64,000 nt of DNA from Conus ventricosus (lineage: Eukaryota; Mollusca; Gastropoda; Neogastropoda; Conidae): assembly GCA_018398815.1 (NCBI GenBank), contig CM031614.1, positions 47,963,681 through 48,027,680 on the forward strand. Reading direction: 5' to 3'. Below, one piece after another: positions 34,580-47,899 of the stretch (positions are counted from its first letter, which is position 1; each line of letters starts with the position of its first letter). The notes beneath the pieces were generated by a model. The model made no database searches, was not told the origin of the DNA, and saw only the letters and a program-made list of their open reading frames with translations. The position numbers and the translations under genes are program-made.

Positions 34580-37282
34580 GTCACTGAAAGATAAAAGTAA
34601 TAGAGATTGTAATGGTCTTTCCTTTTTGTTTGTTTGTTTTTACAACATGCTCAGTGACAGATCAATCAACATGAATCAGGAAAACTCAATCCTTCAACCC
34701 ATTTCAGGACATGAGGGATAAACAACAATGTGCCTCGCCTTAAAATACATATCAGGCTTAAAACAATAATCAATTTTCAGGTAGCAATTTGACAAATAAT
34801 ACAATATATAAATGGTAAGTTTAACTATACATAAAAGCACTTATTGATTGCATGAAGAAAGGAACAGTGTATTGCCTTCCTATATGCTCATGAGATGAAT
34901 GAATATAATGATGTTGGAGATGAGTGAATACCAGGATAGATGAGTTCGCTAAGTGAAAGAAATTCCAAAACATTGTACTTGTATGTGAACTTATTAAGAC
35001 CCCACAAGTATTTGGGGTGAGTAAAAAAAATGGGTGAGTAGTTAAAATAAGCTTAAAAAGCATGGTGCCCCTTTACACTTTTTTTGCTCAAAACATTTGT
35101 GTAAACCATCTGCAAAATCCTTCATCCTCCACCCTCCACACACATACCTCTCTCGTTTTCCCTTTACTTTTACACCATATGGTATCTTGCAGTGCCCTGT
35201 CTTGTCTCTCCCCTTCCATTTCTGATTTCAAGCTAATCTGTATGCTTGTGGACCCCACTCACGGCTAGGTATAGATGTTAAAAAAAAGCACATCAAGGCA
35301 TATTTATTATCCTTGTTAATAGAGAATAAAGCACATCAGCGCATGTTGAAATCCTTGTCAATAGAGAATTGTGTCTTTTCTTCATAGTTTCATAGTCTGA
35401 TGATCACCACTGTCTGTTGCAGTGACGTGAAGATGACCCCCAGAATTCCTTCTGTACATAATGGATCTCTGGTGAGATGACGCGGATATATTGAATTCAT
35501 CCAACGACACTCTGCACATTGCCTAGATCTTCTCCTCAGCCACTCTGCCATGACTAACTGCACGCCTCACTGCTTCTTCTCAAACAAGACACCTTTGCCT
35601 TGTTCACACACCTGGTAATGCCTGGGCGCCTTGACTTGATGAAAGCGAGAACCGTGTGGATGCATCCTAGCTACTTTCGACCTGGAGTGTCCATTTTCAT
35701 ACACCAGAGAGCATCAAGAAAATACTATCTGATTCTTGGATTTGGTGAGCGTATGTGGTGGCTGACATCAAGACTGCACTGTAATTTATTCAGAGAACTG
35801 GGAGGCCACATTTTGTTGCAATTGGTCAGGTCTCTGCCCAGACTGTTGATGTTGTCTGGAAATTGGCCGTGTCCGATGTGTGTGTGAGTAGCATGTAGAT
35901 GGTGGTATGTACATGACTGTTTGCAGTTGCATTGTACCTCTTCACTCTTACCACACCCACAACAACTCATTTAGGTGCTTTTGATTTTTTTTTTTCTTTT
36001 TTCAAAGTGCTAATTTGTGATTCAAAGTTTTCTGCTGTGGTCTGCTATTCAGAAACGTGTATACTGTGTCGAAAAAAAAAATTGAAATGATAACTTGAAA
36101 ACGATTTTTAATAGTTTTAATGTCACAACACATTTTGTCTGTTCTTCTCTTTTTCTGTGAGATGCTGTTCCCCTGTGTTGACTCCCTGTGTAAGCTAGGT
36201 GTGAACTGGGTCCTCGGCGGGCCCTCCAGCGAGAGCTTCTGGTTGTCTGAGTCTGTCATTGGTACGAGTTGTTACCTCCCTTGTATGACTTGTCTGCCCC
36301 TTTGTGGTCCATAAAGCAAGCGAGCAGCTTTGTGTCTTCCAGCGACTCCTTGTTGGTCCATCCCGGAGTGGCCTTACGTTCATTGTGATCCCTCCCGCCC
36401 TTTCCAGCCTACTAAGTGAGTTTGTTCATATTGGTCATTCTAATAATAAAGAGACTCCAGTCTGATTCGGCAATGGGATTCCTTATCCTAGGATGCAGAG
36501 GGTGTGAGTGTGTGTTTGTGTATGTGATTTTGAGTGTGTACATATGTTAATATGTACAAACTGTATATCGTGTCTGCAGACACTCGCACACATTCTTTAC
36601 TCATGTGTCTGTTACATATAAATATATCTAACACTGCTAGTACTGGTATATGTCATCAGTAGAAATAGTGGAATATTTAGGTAGTCAAACATAACAAACA
36701 CGTAAACACTGGCTTCGAAAGCAAACACAAAGCAGGCTAAACAAAATATATACATTGCCAAGCACTGGTGACTAACTGTAGTGTCTTTTTTTTTTTTCAT
36801 TTTGGGAAGCGGTAGTAATGTCTCGGCTTGTCTATGAAAATAACCTAAATCTGTAAACACCTGTTTAGAACCCAAAGGACTACATTGCCTTCATTTTTTT
36901 TTATTTGACATATAGATTTTTTATCAGTAACTAGCAAATAAAACAGAAAACTTGAAAAAGAAAATGTTTTCATAACATTCATTACAAAATGTAAGTTTAC
37001 TGAAATGTTCTTTTGGATTTTTACTATGTTTAAAGTATTCTTTTATTATTTATGTATATCACTGGCACGAGCAGTATTTGTTTGCATATGCAGGAATCCA
37101 AGCAGTGAAACATACAAAAGAAAGAGGGGAACTGAATTCAGTGAAATGCAGCAAACAAAAGACTGAGAAGAACATAGAAAAACTTTCCATTGCAGCGACA
37201 CCCTTCCGAACTATTGCCGAAATAGCGAGACAGTATAGTCGGCAGACAAGTAATGTTCAGGACAGCATTCATACTTTGTGTT
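34580..37282. other. Non-coding stretch
   Basis: No exon I can support. Weak exon-like segments on either strand lack conserved motifs (see rejected items). Confidence 0.4.
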
Positions 37283-37401
37283 AACAAGCCTGACCGAAGA
37301 AGAAGCAACTCTCCAGTGTCTGTTGGGAGGTCCATGAAAGGTCAGGCTTCTCGTCCACCTGTAGATCCAGATCGAAGCTAGAGTATGTCCAGGAACCAAA
37401 A
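37283..37401 (-). CDS. Exon fragment of a nicotinic-type Cys-loop receptor (candidate)
   Basis: On the minus strand the acceptor TTTCTTTGTTTTCAG is followed directly by FGSWTYSSFDLDLQVDEKPD. F-G-S-W-T-Y followed by a DLDLQ-like strand is the signature just after the Cys-loop in nicotinic acetylcholine receptor subunits. The exon probably ends at a donor such as CTACAG|GTGGAC or TTCTTCG|GTCAGG, because the frame stops at 37,283-37,285. Neighbouring exons (Cys-loop, loop C, membrane helices) were not found, so this may be an isolated or pseudogenised exon. Confidence 0.45.
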
Positions 37402-38617
37402 CTGAAAACAAAGAAATCAAGATTCCTCATTTTGCTGTCACTGGACAAAGCACCGGTACAGCTTTGTAGCATGGCGACACGTGACAGAGCTGAAAGAGAA
37501 CCAGCAGTTCAAATTAAGATGTCTGATTTCTTGCTGTGACTGAAAGTCATCTAATGTTACCCTCTATAAATTGATCGAGTCATGTTACACCTGCGGTCCA
37601 ATTTCAGGTTTTGTACTTTCTACATATAAATTAATGCTGTAAAGCATTTCCAAATCAGGTTGAGAGAATTTGAGATGTGATGCCCATTGAAGATTAGATC
37701 CTCTGAGTGAGAATTACCACAAAAATCGATCAAATCCGCAAATTTTTCAGTTTCCAAATTGATCAAATGTTTTTTGGTCAAAAGCATTGATCTATTTGTT
37801 CAGAATCCAGTTACTGCGATATTGATTATAATGTTAATATCAAAACTCCAAACCATCAACCAGACCATTACAACTATTTTCTTACAGCTCTCTTCTCTTC
37901 CATGTCACCCCAAGTGGCATTACTCCCAAATCGTTCATTCTGGCTTACCATACACAGCCACACCAAGTTTTCCTGTTACAGCCCATGCACCAGCAATGAA
38001 CAGGGAGGAAACCCTCTACAGGAGTTGCCGCACTGCTGATGCATCGTATCTCTTCTGATCCAACACAGACTGACACCATCGTCTAAGCCTCCTACTGACG
38101 ACAATACCTGGTTAGTCACAGATCCAGCAAGAGTGAGAACCTCCATCCAGTGACTGTCCTCATGAACTTGGCCATACAAAAGACTTCGACACAACTTGCA
38201 GCAGGGATGAGCAGGAGGAGGACATGGAACATGAGGTCACCATGACAGCTGGACATGAAGGGCCTCAGAAACTGAGACTGTATTTGATCATGATCAGTGA
38301 GGATTGGGATGATCAAACTGATTCTCTAGAATTCCATTTTGGTCAGAGACTTAATTCATGACAGGGCTGCGCTCTGTTCTTTCTTTCATATATATCACAG
38401 CATCGGTCAGTCCCAAGAGATTCAGACATCTGCAGCGTTGGTCAGGAAGCAAACACAGGGAAGCTTCAAGCACAAGCAGCAAGTAAGTTTCATTCAAACA
38501 ATGTCTCACACACACACACTTACACACACACACACACACACACTTGAGATTGAAATTTGAGGTTCTATCCAATTGTTTTGGAATTTTCTTGAAGACCGAT
38601 ACATACTGGCATGCACT

Positions 38618-38658
<41 letters not shown>

Positions 38659-39137
38659 CGCACACAAAACGGTGAAAAAGACAGCCTTTCCATGTACTTC
38701 ATACTATCTATACACAATGGCGAATATAGATAGATTACACATCATCCGAACAGTATTCGTTTTTGCAGGTACCCTCCATTAGACATAAAAAGAAAGGCCA
38801 TAGAGACTTGCAGTGAGGGCATGTTTTCATGGTACAAAATGTTAAACCACAGGCCTACAGGTTCAATGCAAGAAACTCGATCAACACCAGTAGGCTCGCT
38901 ACCCTATTGGAGGAACGAGTCTGGCGAAGCACAGAATAAAATCAATACAGAACATATAGTTGGTGCTGCAACGTTTACCAGCTGAGATGGTTGAGTGCAG
39001 AAGAAACCTGCATGGCTGGATCGTATTCTGTGCACACACTACGATAACAATAGCATCAAAAGATCGATGGCTGCTGATCAGTGAGTGGGCCCAAAATGAA
39101 ACCGTGAGTTTTGGTAAGCTGTTGAAAAGGGGTACGT
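37402..39137. other. Non-coding stretch with CA microsatellites
   Basis: (CA)n at about 38,510-38,545 and 38,618-38,665. No supported exon. Confidence 0.45.
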
Positions 39138-39207
39138 ATCAATGCGCCCCCGTCTCATTGTGCCCCCAGTGTCGTCTCATTCTGCCCCCGTCTCATTGTG
39201 CCCCGTC
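39138..39207 (+). repeat. GTCTCATTGTGCCCCC short-repeat array (left)
   Basis: Four to five imperfect copies of a 16-20 bp unit (CCGTCTCATTGTGCCCC and CATTCTGCCCCC variants) directly abut the CR1 3' end. Same-orientation copies lie at 43,276-43,350, and inverted copies at 48,408-48,512. Confidence 0.8.
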
Positions 39208-42200
39208 TCACAGAATCACAGAATCACAGAAATGTATGGCTATAGGCTAATAGCCTTTTGCCCTCATAATCAGTATCCGTTTATGTGCTTTTAGATCACT
39301 TTCTCGTGAAAGTCCCATGGCTTAAGTCTGGCATAGTGTATACTACATTTATCATCATCTTAATAAAGATCCAACTCAGTGGAAAATACCTGTCTTTAAA
39401 CTTTTTGTCAATTTGATTTTTAAATGCGTTTACTGATGGCGCGTTGATAGTGTCATCGGAAAGGTTATTCCACAGATTAATGATACGATTAGTAAAAATT
39501 TGCGAAACTGGTTAGTTGCAAAATTAGTTTTGGTTATTTTTAAGTTATGTCCTCGAGTCTTTTCATAGTTAGCCATAGTGAACAAGGAAGAGGTGGTGCA
39601 AGGGTCATAAATATTGTGCATAATTTTGTATACTTCAATGAGATCACCTCTTAGTCTTCTGAATTCTAGGCTAGGCAACCTAAACAGAGATAGGCGCTCC
39701 CTCATAACTAAGATCATGAGTACTCGTTCTAGTTATACACTTGGTAAATCTTCTTTAAACACCTTCAATCATATTTATATGTTTTTTAAGATAGGGGCAC
39801 CATACTGAGTTTCCATATTCAATAATTGGTCTCACTAGAGCTTTGAACAATGGAATCATAATTTCAGGAGATTTATTTGTAATAGTCCTCACAAGAAGAC
39901 CAGCCATTTGATTACCTTTTTTCACAATGGTGTTTATATGAGTCTCAAAGTTCAAATCTGGGTCCATGGTGACACCTAAATCCTTCTCAGCAATAGTACT
40001 TTCCAGTGTTCTATTAACCCCATTTTCCAGTATTGTGTACTGATAGTGTGGATTATTCTTTCCAAGGTGCAGAACTTTGCATTTCTCGCTATTAAACTGC
40101 AATAGCCAAGTATTTGTCCATTTCACTAGATTGTGTATACACAATTGTAAATGATCTCTGTCTTCGTATTTCGGATGGCAGAGTAAGCCTTGGTGTCGTC
40201 TGCAAAGATTTTTACTTTACAATCTACCTCCTCAGGCATATCATTTATAAAGTATATGAACAAGGTCGGTCCGAGAACACTACCTTGTGGTACTCCACTA
40301 GTCACGTTGACCTTCGATGATTTACTACTGTTTACACTTACAAACTGTGATCTTCCTTTTAAGAAATCTCTAATCCACAATAGTAACTTGCCTTTTATAC
40401 CGTAGCCTCCCAGTTTATTTATCAGTCTTTGGTGTGGAACTGTATCAAATGCTTTCCTCAAGTCTAGGTAGACTGCGTCAACTGGTATTTCCTCATCCAA
40501 TGTAACTAACCAATCTTGTAAAGTAACAAGTAGTTGTGTAACACATGAACGCCCCGTGGTAAATCCAAATTGTTCTCTAGATAACAGGTCATGTTTGGTT
40601 AAGTGTTGGCAAAGAGCGTCTCGAATAAAACCCTCGAAAACTTTACAGACAACAGATGTTAGGCTGACTGGACGGTAGTTTCCTGCTGAGTTCTTGTTTC
40701 CTTTCTTAAAAATAGGACGTACTTCTGCTTCTTTCCAATCTTTCGGTATTACACCCTTTTCTTGTGTTCTATCGAATAATGTCTTCAATGGGTAAGCGAT
40801 GACGTTAGCCAGCTCCTTCAGTACTCTTGGGTGAATCTCGTCAGGTCCTGGGGACTTCGATGGGTTTTAAATTCTTTAATGTTTTTTCCATCTGGTCGGT
40901 TGTGATCTCCACTTTTGTTAATTCTGTAACCTCTTTTTACATGAAAACTCTGGAACGTTTATGTTACTTTCCTCAGTAAAAACACTGGCAAAGAAGCTGT
41001 TTAGTACACTTGCTTTTTCAGAATCATTTTGTGTTAAGGTACCATCTTCCTTTAGTAAATTAGCTATCGATTCTTTTGGTATGGTTTTACTCGTAACATA
41101 ACGGAAAAATCCTTTTGGGTTTTGCTTAGATTCTTTAGCCAGTTTAGCCTCCTTTGCTTTTACATTTTTCCTTGTCCCCCATGTTACTTGGTTTCTAGCT
41201 CTTGCATACAGTTTGTAGTTTTCATTTGTGGGGTATTTCTTGTACCTTTTGAAGGCTCTGCGCTTAAGGTGAATTTTATCTAAGAGAGATTGGGGAATGG
41301 GGTCTCGTCTTGGTTTGTTGGTTGGTCCTTGTTTAAAAGACTTTTTAGGAATAAATTTGTCCATTGACTTAATAAGTACATTATGAATAATCCCCAAATT
41401 TCATCCACTGGTGCTTCATTGGTCAAAAGGTCATTCCAATTTATCTCTCCTACATGTTTCCTCATGCCTTCGTAATCTCCTTTATCCAGTTGATACTTCA
41501 CAGAGTGACCAGATTCAGAGTATTCCTTACTGACTTGAACATCGAAGTAAAGAGCTGAGTGGTGGCTTTTCCCCAGTGGGGGCCAATGCTCCAGATTGAC
41601 GACATCCTCGTGCGAGTTTGTAAGCAATAAGTCTAACACATTGGGTGTTTGTAAACCTCTGTAATGAGTAGGTTCAGAAGTCATTTGGGTGATGTAATTT
41701 TGCTGTACACACTCCAAAAATTTCGTAGCTGGGTGATCCTCGTTCTTACAACTTACTGCATTTCTCCAATCAATTTCTGGATAGTTAAAGTCCCTGTAAT
41801 AATAATGTTTTTAAAAATGCTAAATACATAATTTATTAGTTTAGTTAAATTAGAGTGGTCCTCGTACTCAGAATTGGGAGATCTATACACTACTCCAAAA
41901 ATGAGGTGTTCGTTACTGCCAGGTAATGATACTCTGCAGAAAACCGAAGGAGAAAAGATTTTTTCAATTTCCGTTATTCTGGATACCTCCCATCCCTCCT
42001 TTATAAATAAACTAACACCTCTTCCCTTGTGGTTTGTATAGCCTGGAAGTACGAAATTTTCAATTTCATCTTTGGAGTTCTTTGGTATCACTTCATTTAA
42101 AGCAATAATATCGAAGTGGTGAATTTTACACAGTAGTTCCAGCTCATTTAGTTTGTTTGTCAGTGTGTCAACGTTAGCGTAATAGCATTTCAAAGAAGAA

Positions 42201-43275
42201 AACTTTTGAGAAGAAGATGAGTTTATAACTGTTCTATGTACAGAACATCTATTTACATTTTTTGTTTCCTCAGCACTGGGAAGTCAAATTTGGGCAGGGC
42301 TGTTTGACGCTGCTCCTCCCACGTCTTGCCTCCCTGATGAATTCCCGAATCTTCCAGTCTTAATGATATCGTCTCTATCAGCTCGGGTCATCACTTCTCC
42401 TTTGTGCCAGACCACATCCTCTCCGTTTTCTTTCCTCATTTTGAATTGATCTCTTTTTGCTTTGTCTTCTTTTCTCTCTTTCAGGGTCTTGTCAGCCGCA
42501 ATGCCAACAGACCTGTAGGCGTCATTCTCCTTCAGTGATCTGGCATTTCTTAAGATGCGGGTTTTGCTGCTGGTTTCATTTAGAATGACTTTGATGGGTC
42601 TGGGTCTGGGGTTGGGTTCAGCCTCAGATTGTTCTCTTTTCTTTCCGAGACGAAAGATACCGTTGGGAGCAACCATGCTACTGTCATACTCAGGATCCAC
42701 TTGTTTGAGTATTTGGTCGATCTGTTTAGCATCGTGTGCGACAACATCTACCTGAGCCTTGCTCTCAGTCTCCTTCACGTTGAAACAGCACAATGTTGTT
42801 CTTTCTTTCCACCTTTTCATGCTGGTCGTCTAGGTACTCCTTCACCTGCACTCGAATTAGGTTCTCCACTCTATCTTCTCTTTGCAGCAGTTTCAGAATT
42901 GCCAGGTTCTGTTGTTGGAGGGTCTTTACTATTTCAAAGAGAGCCTCCAACTTTGCCCCCTGTTCTGCTATCTTGTCTCCTGGAGTGACTTTTTTGCACT
43001 CATCCTCGCAATGTTTGCAGAACCATTTGAAGCATGTTGGATTGGCAGTTTCTAAAAAACTGTATTCAGAGGGGGACACATCGGTACATCCCAGATGGAC
43101 CCACCCTCCACACCTGTCGCAAATGATAGATTTGGCGTTCTTCCCTATTATCTTCGTGCAAATGCGGCACGGGGTAGGTACATCATCAGCATCCAGGTAA
43201 ACTAGAGGGGAGGAAGAGCAAGATGAATAGCGCTCAGCTGCAGAGCTCCCACTCTTAGTACGAGACTTTTCTCCA
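39208..43275 (-). mobile_element. CR1-type non-LTR retrotransposon
   Basis: Lies on the minus strand, about 4.07 kb, near full length. It has ORF1 with a PHD-like zinc finger, and ORF2 with APE endonuclease and RT. Its 3' end is a short tandem repeat of ATTCTGTG (39,208-39,232 read in reverse), the hallmark of CR1 LINEs. The same GTCTCATTGTGCCCCC array flanks both ends, so it inserted into that array. Confidence 0.85.
39430..42193 (-). pseudogene. CR1 ORF2: endonuclease and reverse transcriptase, frameshifted
   Basis: Read right to left. APE-type endonuclease from MKCYYANVDTLTNKLNELEL with IIALNEV, then GVVYRSPNSE. One base is lost near 41,785 at the catalytic G-D-F-N segment. Next comes a linker (41,397-40,918), then RT with NYRPVSLTSVVCKVFEG, motif A VYLDLRKAFDTVPH, motif B GVPQGSVLGPTLF and motif C KIFADDTKAYS. 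The RT C-terminus (EKDLGVTMDPDLNFETHI) lies in a further frame. Several frame breaks make this copy inactive. Confidence 0.88.
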
Positions 43276-43439
43276 ACATTGGTCTCGTTGTGCCCCCGTC
43301 TCATTCTGCCTCGTCTCATTGTGCCCCCGTCTCGTTGTGCCCCCGTCTCAAGGCCAAACTTTGAAAACACAGCGTTCAGTGTGGTACATGAAAGATCCAC
43401 CCCCACCCCCGAAGGCTGACCCACTAAAATAAAACCCAC
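42284..43439 (-). pseudogene. CR1 ORF1: PHD-type zinc finger protein, one frameshift
   Basis: The first frame contains CRICTKIIGKNAKSIICDRC, then GGWVHLGC and WFCKHCEDEC, a Cys4-His-Cys3 PHD-like finger as in many CR1 ORF1 proteins. A predicted coiled coil (LEALFEIVKTLQQQNLAIL) follows. The frame slips near 42,780-42,790, then continues as a basic, charged C-terminal part. The N-terminal RRGRMRRGHNET stretch is translated from the flanking short repeats, so the true start is probably after 43,290. Confidence 0.8.
43276..43350 (+). repeat. GTCTCATTGTGCCCCC short-repeat array (middle)
   Basis: Four imperfect copies (GTCTCGTTGTGCCCCC, CATTCTGCC variants) at the CR1 5' end, in the same orientation as the left array. 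Confidence 0.8.
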
Positions 43440-43474
43440 CCTAAGTAGCGTAACGCATAGCGGGTAACGCTATG

Positions 43475-43634
43475 TGTAGTGTAAAGTTAAAACTAGTTTC
43501 ACTTTCACTTTTCAACCGGATACAGCTTATGTATGACGCGCTTTTGTGTGACGCGCTTTTCGGTTTGACGTCAGAAACTGAAAGTAGATGGATGCTGGTT
43601 TTTTTGGCTGCCTTGTTTTTGTTATTACTTCACA
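43475..43634 (+). repeat. Gypsy 5' LTR
   Basis: Starts TG, ends CA. Contains the paired motif GACGCGCTTTTGTGTGACG. Differs from the 3' LTR by only a few small indels. Confidence 0.92.
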
Positions 43635-43696
43635 TGGTGTCAGAATTGTGAACTTGAAACAGACCTACATATTGTGAACTGAAATAGACGTACGTG

Positions 43697-46600
43697 ATGG
43701 CTGAGTCAATTTATGTGAGGACTCCCGACTCATTTGTGGTTAGTGCAAATCCAGCGGCGGCATGGGAGAAGTGGAAACTTCGTTTCGACATTTTCCTTCA
43801 AGCAACGGGTGCCAGTGCCAAGCCGGACGCGGTGAAGGTTGAACTTTATTAAACCATATTGGTGATGAAGGACTCGAGATCTTCTCCAATTTTGTGTTTT
43901 TGGGGGAACGACCTAACCCAGACAATGCCGACCAGCCCCTGCCAGCAGAAAGCAAGACCAATTACAACACTGTTCTGGGGAAGTATGATGTTTTTTTTCA
44001 ACGTAGAGACCCGCAGTTGATGTTGCGCGAACAGTTTTGGTTCCATCTGCACAGGGAGCCTTCCCAGTCGTTTGATTGTTGGCTCAGGTTAGTCAAAGAC
44101 AAGGCAGCAGCTTGTAAGTTTGACAACTGTGACACAATGATCAGAGACAAGCTGGTGTTTTCATGCAAAGATGACACCGCCAAGCTGAAACTGTACGACG
44201 TTGGTCCAAGGCTTACCTTACAGAAGACCACTGACATTCTCGCCATGAGGGAACTGGCTAAGAACGAACTGGAAAGAAGCAAGACAGCCAGTGTGGGTGC
44301 CCTCCAGAGAAGTTTTCAAGGTAACATGCGACAGAGTGCATACAAAGGTGGCGCAGGTGGCAAGAAAGGTGACACCAAGGCCTCGCCAGCTGGCCAGAAG
44401 TGCGGCTACTGCAATGGCAAGCATCCTCCCGGCAAGAAGAACTGCCCGGCAGCGAAGGTTTGTTGCAGAAAGTGCACCAAGATAGGCCACTACGCCATCG
44501 TTTGTAGAAGCTCAGCGTCAGTCCATGAGGTCGTCCACGAGAACCAAGCGGAGCAGTCTGAAGATGGGGTCCCAGTCTTCGTGGGTGGCGTCAGTAGTAA
44601 TGGCGTGCGTGCAAGAACTGTCACTCCAGCAGCCGTTCCGGTGAGGTCATCAGTGCCTGCTGACCCTGGGTGGCACATCAAGCTGAAGGTGGGATCACGC
44701 GAGCTGACCTGGTGTATAGACACTGGGGCCCAAGTGTCTGTGATGCCCGACCACATTTTCAAGCCAGCGTTTGGGACACTCCAAGATCCTGACCGCACTC
44801 TCCTTGGGCCTGGTGACCAGCCTCTGGAGGTGAAGGGGTGCGTCAACCTCGACCTCAACCTTGGTCGTACACGTGTTCGTGAGAAGGTCTACATCGTCAA
44901 GGCATCTAAACTCCTACTTGGTGCGCCTGCCATCAGGAAGCTGGGGCTCATCAGCGACATCCCAGGTGCCTTTACCATCAGGGCAATCAGATCCTTGCCT
45001 ACTGGTGGTCAGCCTCCCCAGCAGACGGCGAAGGCCAGCTTCGCTTCATCCAGCGACGTCAAGCGTCAGTTCCCCAAGTTGTTCACCGGACTGGGTAAAC
45101 TGGGTGGTGAGCAAGCCATCCTCCTCAAGGACGACGCCAAGCCGTTCGCTCAAACGGTGCCCAGGCGTGTTCCCTTACCCCTCCTGAAGAAGGTGGAAGC
45201 TCAGCTGAACGAGATGGTGGAAGGTGACGTCATCGAACCGGGGGGACACTCCGACGGATTGGTGCGCTCCAATCGTTGTTGTGCCCAAATCCAATGGCAA
45301 TGTTCGTATCTGCGTCGACCTGACCCGCCTAAACAAGAGCGTGAAGAGAGAGGTCTACGCCATGCCATCTGTGGAGGAGACTCTCAGCAAGATCTCCAAG
45401 GGCAACGTGTATTCCAAGTTGGATGCAAACTCTGGATTCCATCAGCTCGTGCTTGACGAGGCAAGTTCCGAGCTCACCACGTTCATCACTCCCTTTGGGC
45501 GCTTCAAATTCAAGCGTCTGCCCTATGGAATTACGTCCGCGCCGGAGTACTTCCAGAAAAAGATGGACAACATCCTCCATGGCCTTGAGGGTGTTCTTTG
45601 TCATATGGACGACATCCTTGTCGTTGGCAAAGACAAAGCTGAGCACGACGCCAGGCTTCATGCTGTCCTGGAGAGGCTCTCCCAGGCAAACCTGACCCTC
45701 AACCCCGACAAGTTCGAGTTCGCCAAAACGCAGCTCGAGTACCTTGGCCAGATCGTAGATTCTTCAGTCGGCGGCCTGAGGAAAGACCCTGCCAAGGTGA
45801 AGGCCATCATGGAGATGGAGGCGCCGAAGAACGTGGCTGACATCCGAAGATTTTTGGGCATGGTGAACCAGCTGATGAAGTTCCTGCCAAACCTTGCCGA
45901 AAAGTCTAAGCCACTGCGAGACCTGCTGCGCAAAGAGTCAACGTGGATCTGGGGACCAGAACAACAGGGTGCCTTCGACACTCTTAAGAAGGACCTTGCC
46001 TCACCAGAGACTCTCGCACTGTACAGTCCCGAGCGTGAGACCGTCATCTCAGCAGACTCCAGTAGTTACGGTCTTGGAGCTGTATGTCTTCAACGCCAAG
46101 ACAACGGTCAACTCCATCCTGTTGCATACGCAAGCCGTTCCCTCACAGCGACCGAGCAGTGGTATGCACAGATAGAGAAGGAGGCTCTTGCAGTCACCTG
46201 GAGCCTTGAACATTGGTCAGATTTGTTGGTTGGCATGTCCTTTCGGGTAGAAACAGACCACAAGCCTCTTGTCCCTCTGTTCTCTACCAAGCTCATCGAC
46301 GAACTTCCTGTCCGCATCCAGCGCTTCAGGATGAGGCTGATGCGGTATTCTTTTGACATTGTCCATGTCCCTGGCAAAGAACTCTATACTGCTGACACTC
46401 TGTCCAGATCACCTTTGCCTACCACAGATTCTGCGGACAATGACCTGACCTGCCAAGCAGAGGCATATGTCAATGCTGTCCTGCTGACCTTGCCAGCTTC
46501 TGACCACAGGCTGGAAGAGATCCGGTCAGAACTCCAGAAGGATGACATCCTCAAACTGGTCATGCGCTACGTCCGAAATGGCTGGCCAGAGAAGAGGACT

Positions 46601-47899
46601 CTCAACAAGCCTCTCAAGACCTACTTCAACGAGCAGAGTTTCCTGTCTGTCAACGACAGTCTCCTGCTGAGAGGTACGCGACTAGTCATCCCTCCGTCAC
46701 TCCGACAAGATGTCCTTCGACACCTACATGATGGTCATCAAGGTGTCAACAAGACGAAGGAAAACGCGGCAAACTCCGTGTGGTGGCCAGGGCTGTCCCA
46801 AGACATTGACATCATGGTCAAGACTTGCCCTGACTGTGCCAAAAACAGGAAAGCCAGAGTGGAGCCCATGAAAGGTACGCCCTTCCCTGAGCGTCCTTGG
46901 TCTAGAGTTGCAGCTGACTTCTTTCAGCATGAGGGCAAGCAGTTCCTCATAGTTGTTGACTACTACTCACGGGACGTTGAGATCGTGCTCATGAACAAGA
47001 TCGTCAGCGCAGAGACAGTCAACAGAATGAAGAAAGTCTTCAGTCGCCATGGCATTCCGGACACTCTAGTTTCGACAATGGACCACAGTTTGCAGCCGAA
47101 GAATTCTCCAGATTTGCTCAATCCTGGAACTTCGAGCATATCACCTCTTCACCTCACTACGCCCAATCCAATGGTGAGGTTGAACGCGCAGTTCAAACCA
47201 TTAAGAACCTCATCAAGAAGTGCGATGATGAGTACCTTGGCTTGCTCATGTATCGCAACACTCCCCTTCCCAACGGTTTCTCTCCTGCCCAACTGAGCAT
47301 GGGACGCAGTCTGAAAACCCGAGTTCCATGTCATCCAGACACTCTCCTTCCCAAGACCCCCGACGTGTCTGTCCTGAAGAAGAGAGAAAAAGAATACCGA
47401 GAGAAGATGAAAACCAGCTACGACAGAAGACATAAAGTTGTTGCTCCAGAAGACATCTCATCTGGCAACAAGGTGTGGATCCCCGACGTGAAGAAGGAGG
47501 GTATTGTCATCAATCGTCATGATACTCCCAGAAGTCTCATCATCCAGACATCCGACGGTGGAGTCATCCGCCGAAATCAGCAGATGACCAGGAAGCTGTA
47601 CGAGCCTTGTTTGCTTTCTCAGCAAGGCAACCACCTTCCTCCTTCCCCTTTCCCTTTCAAACGCACCTCCACACTTCTTGGTTCCACGTGCACCACCTCC
47701 CAGTGCACAACCTCCTCCCTGCTCACCTGCCAAGGGCCTACCTGCTGTCACCGATGGTTCGACGCCAGTCAAGACAGCCATGATGCCAACTCCTTCCCAG
47801 AGCCTGCCATCTTCAATGACCCCAGGGCCACAGATGTCGCAGACGAGAAGATCCGCCAGAACAACGCACAAGCCTGAGCGCCTTATTGAACATTGTTAA
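43697..47899 (+). pseudogene. Gypsy Gag-Pol polyprotein with several frameshifts
   Basis: Start MAESIYVRTPDSFV at 43,697. The frame slips near 43,850, then Gag runs to two zinc knuckles (CGYC...H...C and CRKCTKIGHYAIVC, about 44,400-44,510). Protease: WCIDTGAQVSVMPD (44,710-44,750). A slip lies in a run of six G at about 45,240. RT: YSKLDANSGFHQLVLDE, the FKRLPYGITSAPEYF block and HMDDILVVG (about 45,600). RNase H: ISADSSSYGLGAV and ETDHKPLVPLF. Integrase: HLHDGHQG and CPDCAKNRK zinc residues, AADFF first catalytic Asp, then a one-base loss near 47,075 at the second Asp. The C-terminal tail slips again near 47,670 and most likely ends at 47,897-47,899. No envelope gene is seen. Confidence 0.9.

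Noticed and set aside
35429..35470. Exon-like plus-strand segment between CTGTTGCAG and GTGAGAT
   Set aside because: Good splice signals but about 14 codons with no conserved motif and no partner exons.
36612..36875. Minus-strand hydrophobic stretch CFVFAFEASVYVFVMF, resembling a ligand-gated channel M3 helix
   Set aside because: One short hydrophobic segment in AT-rich DNA without other helices or matching splice context is not enough.
42555..43200. Plus-strand frames opposite CR1 ORF1
   Set aside because: Shadows of the minus-strand ORF1, rich in Cys/Ser/Phe from reverse-complement bias.
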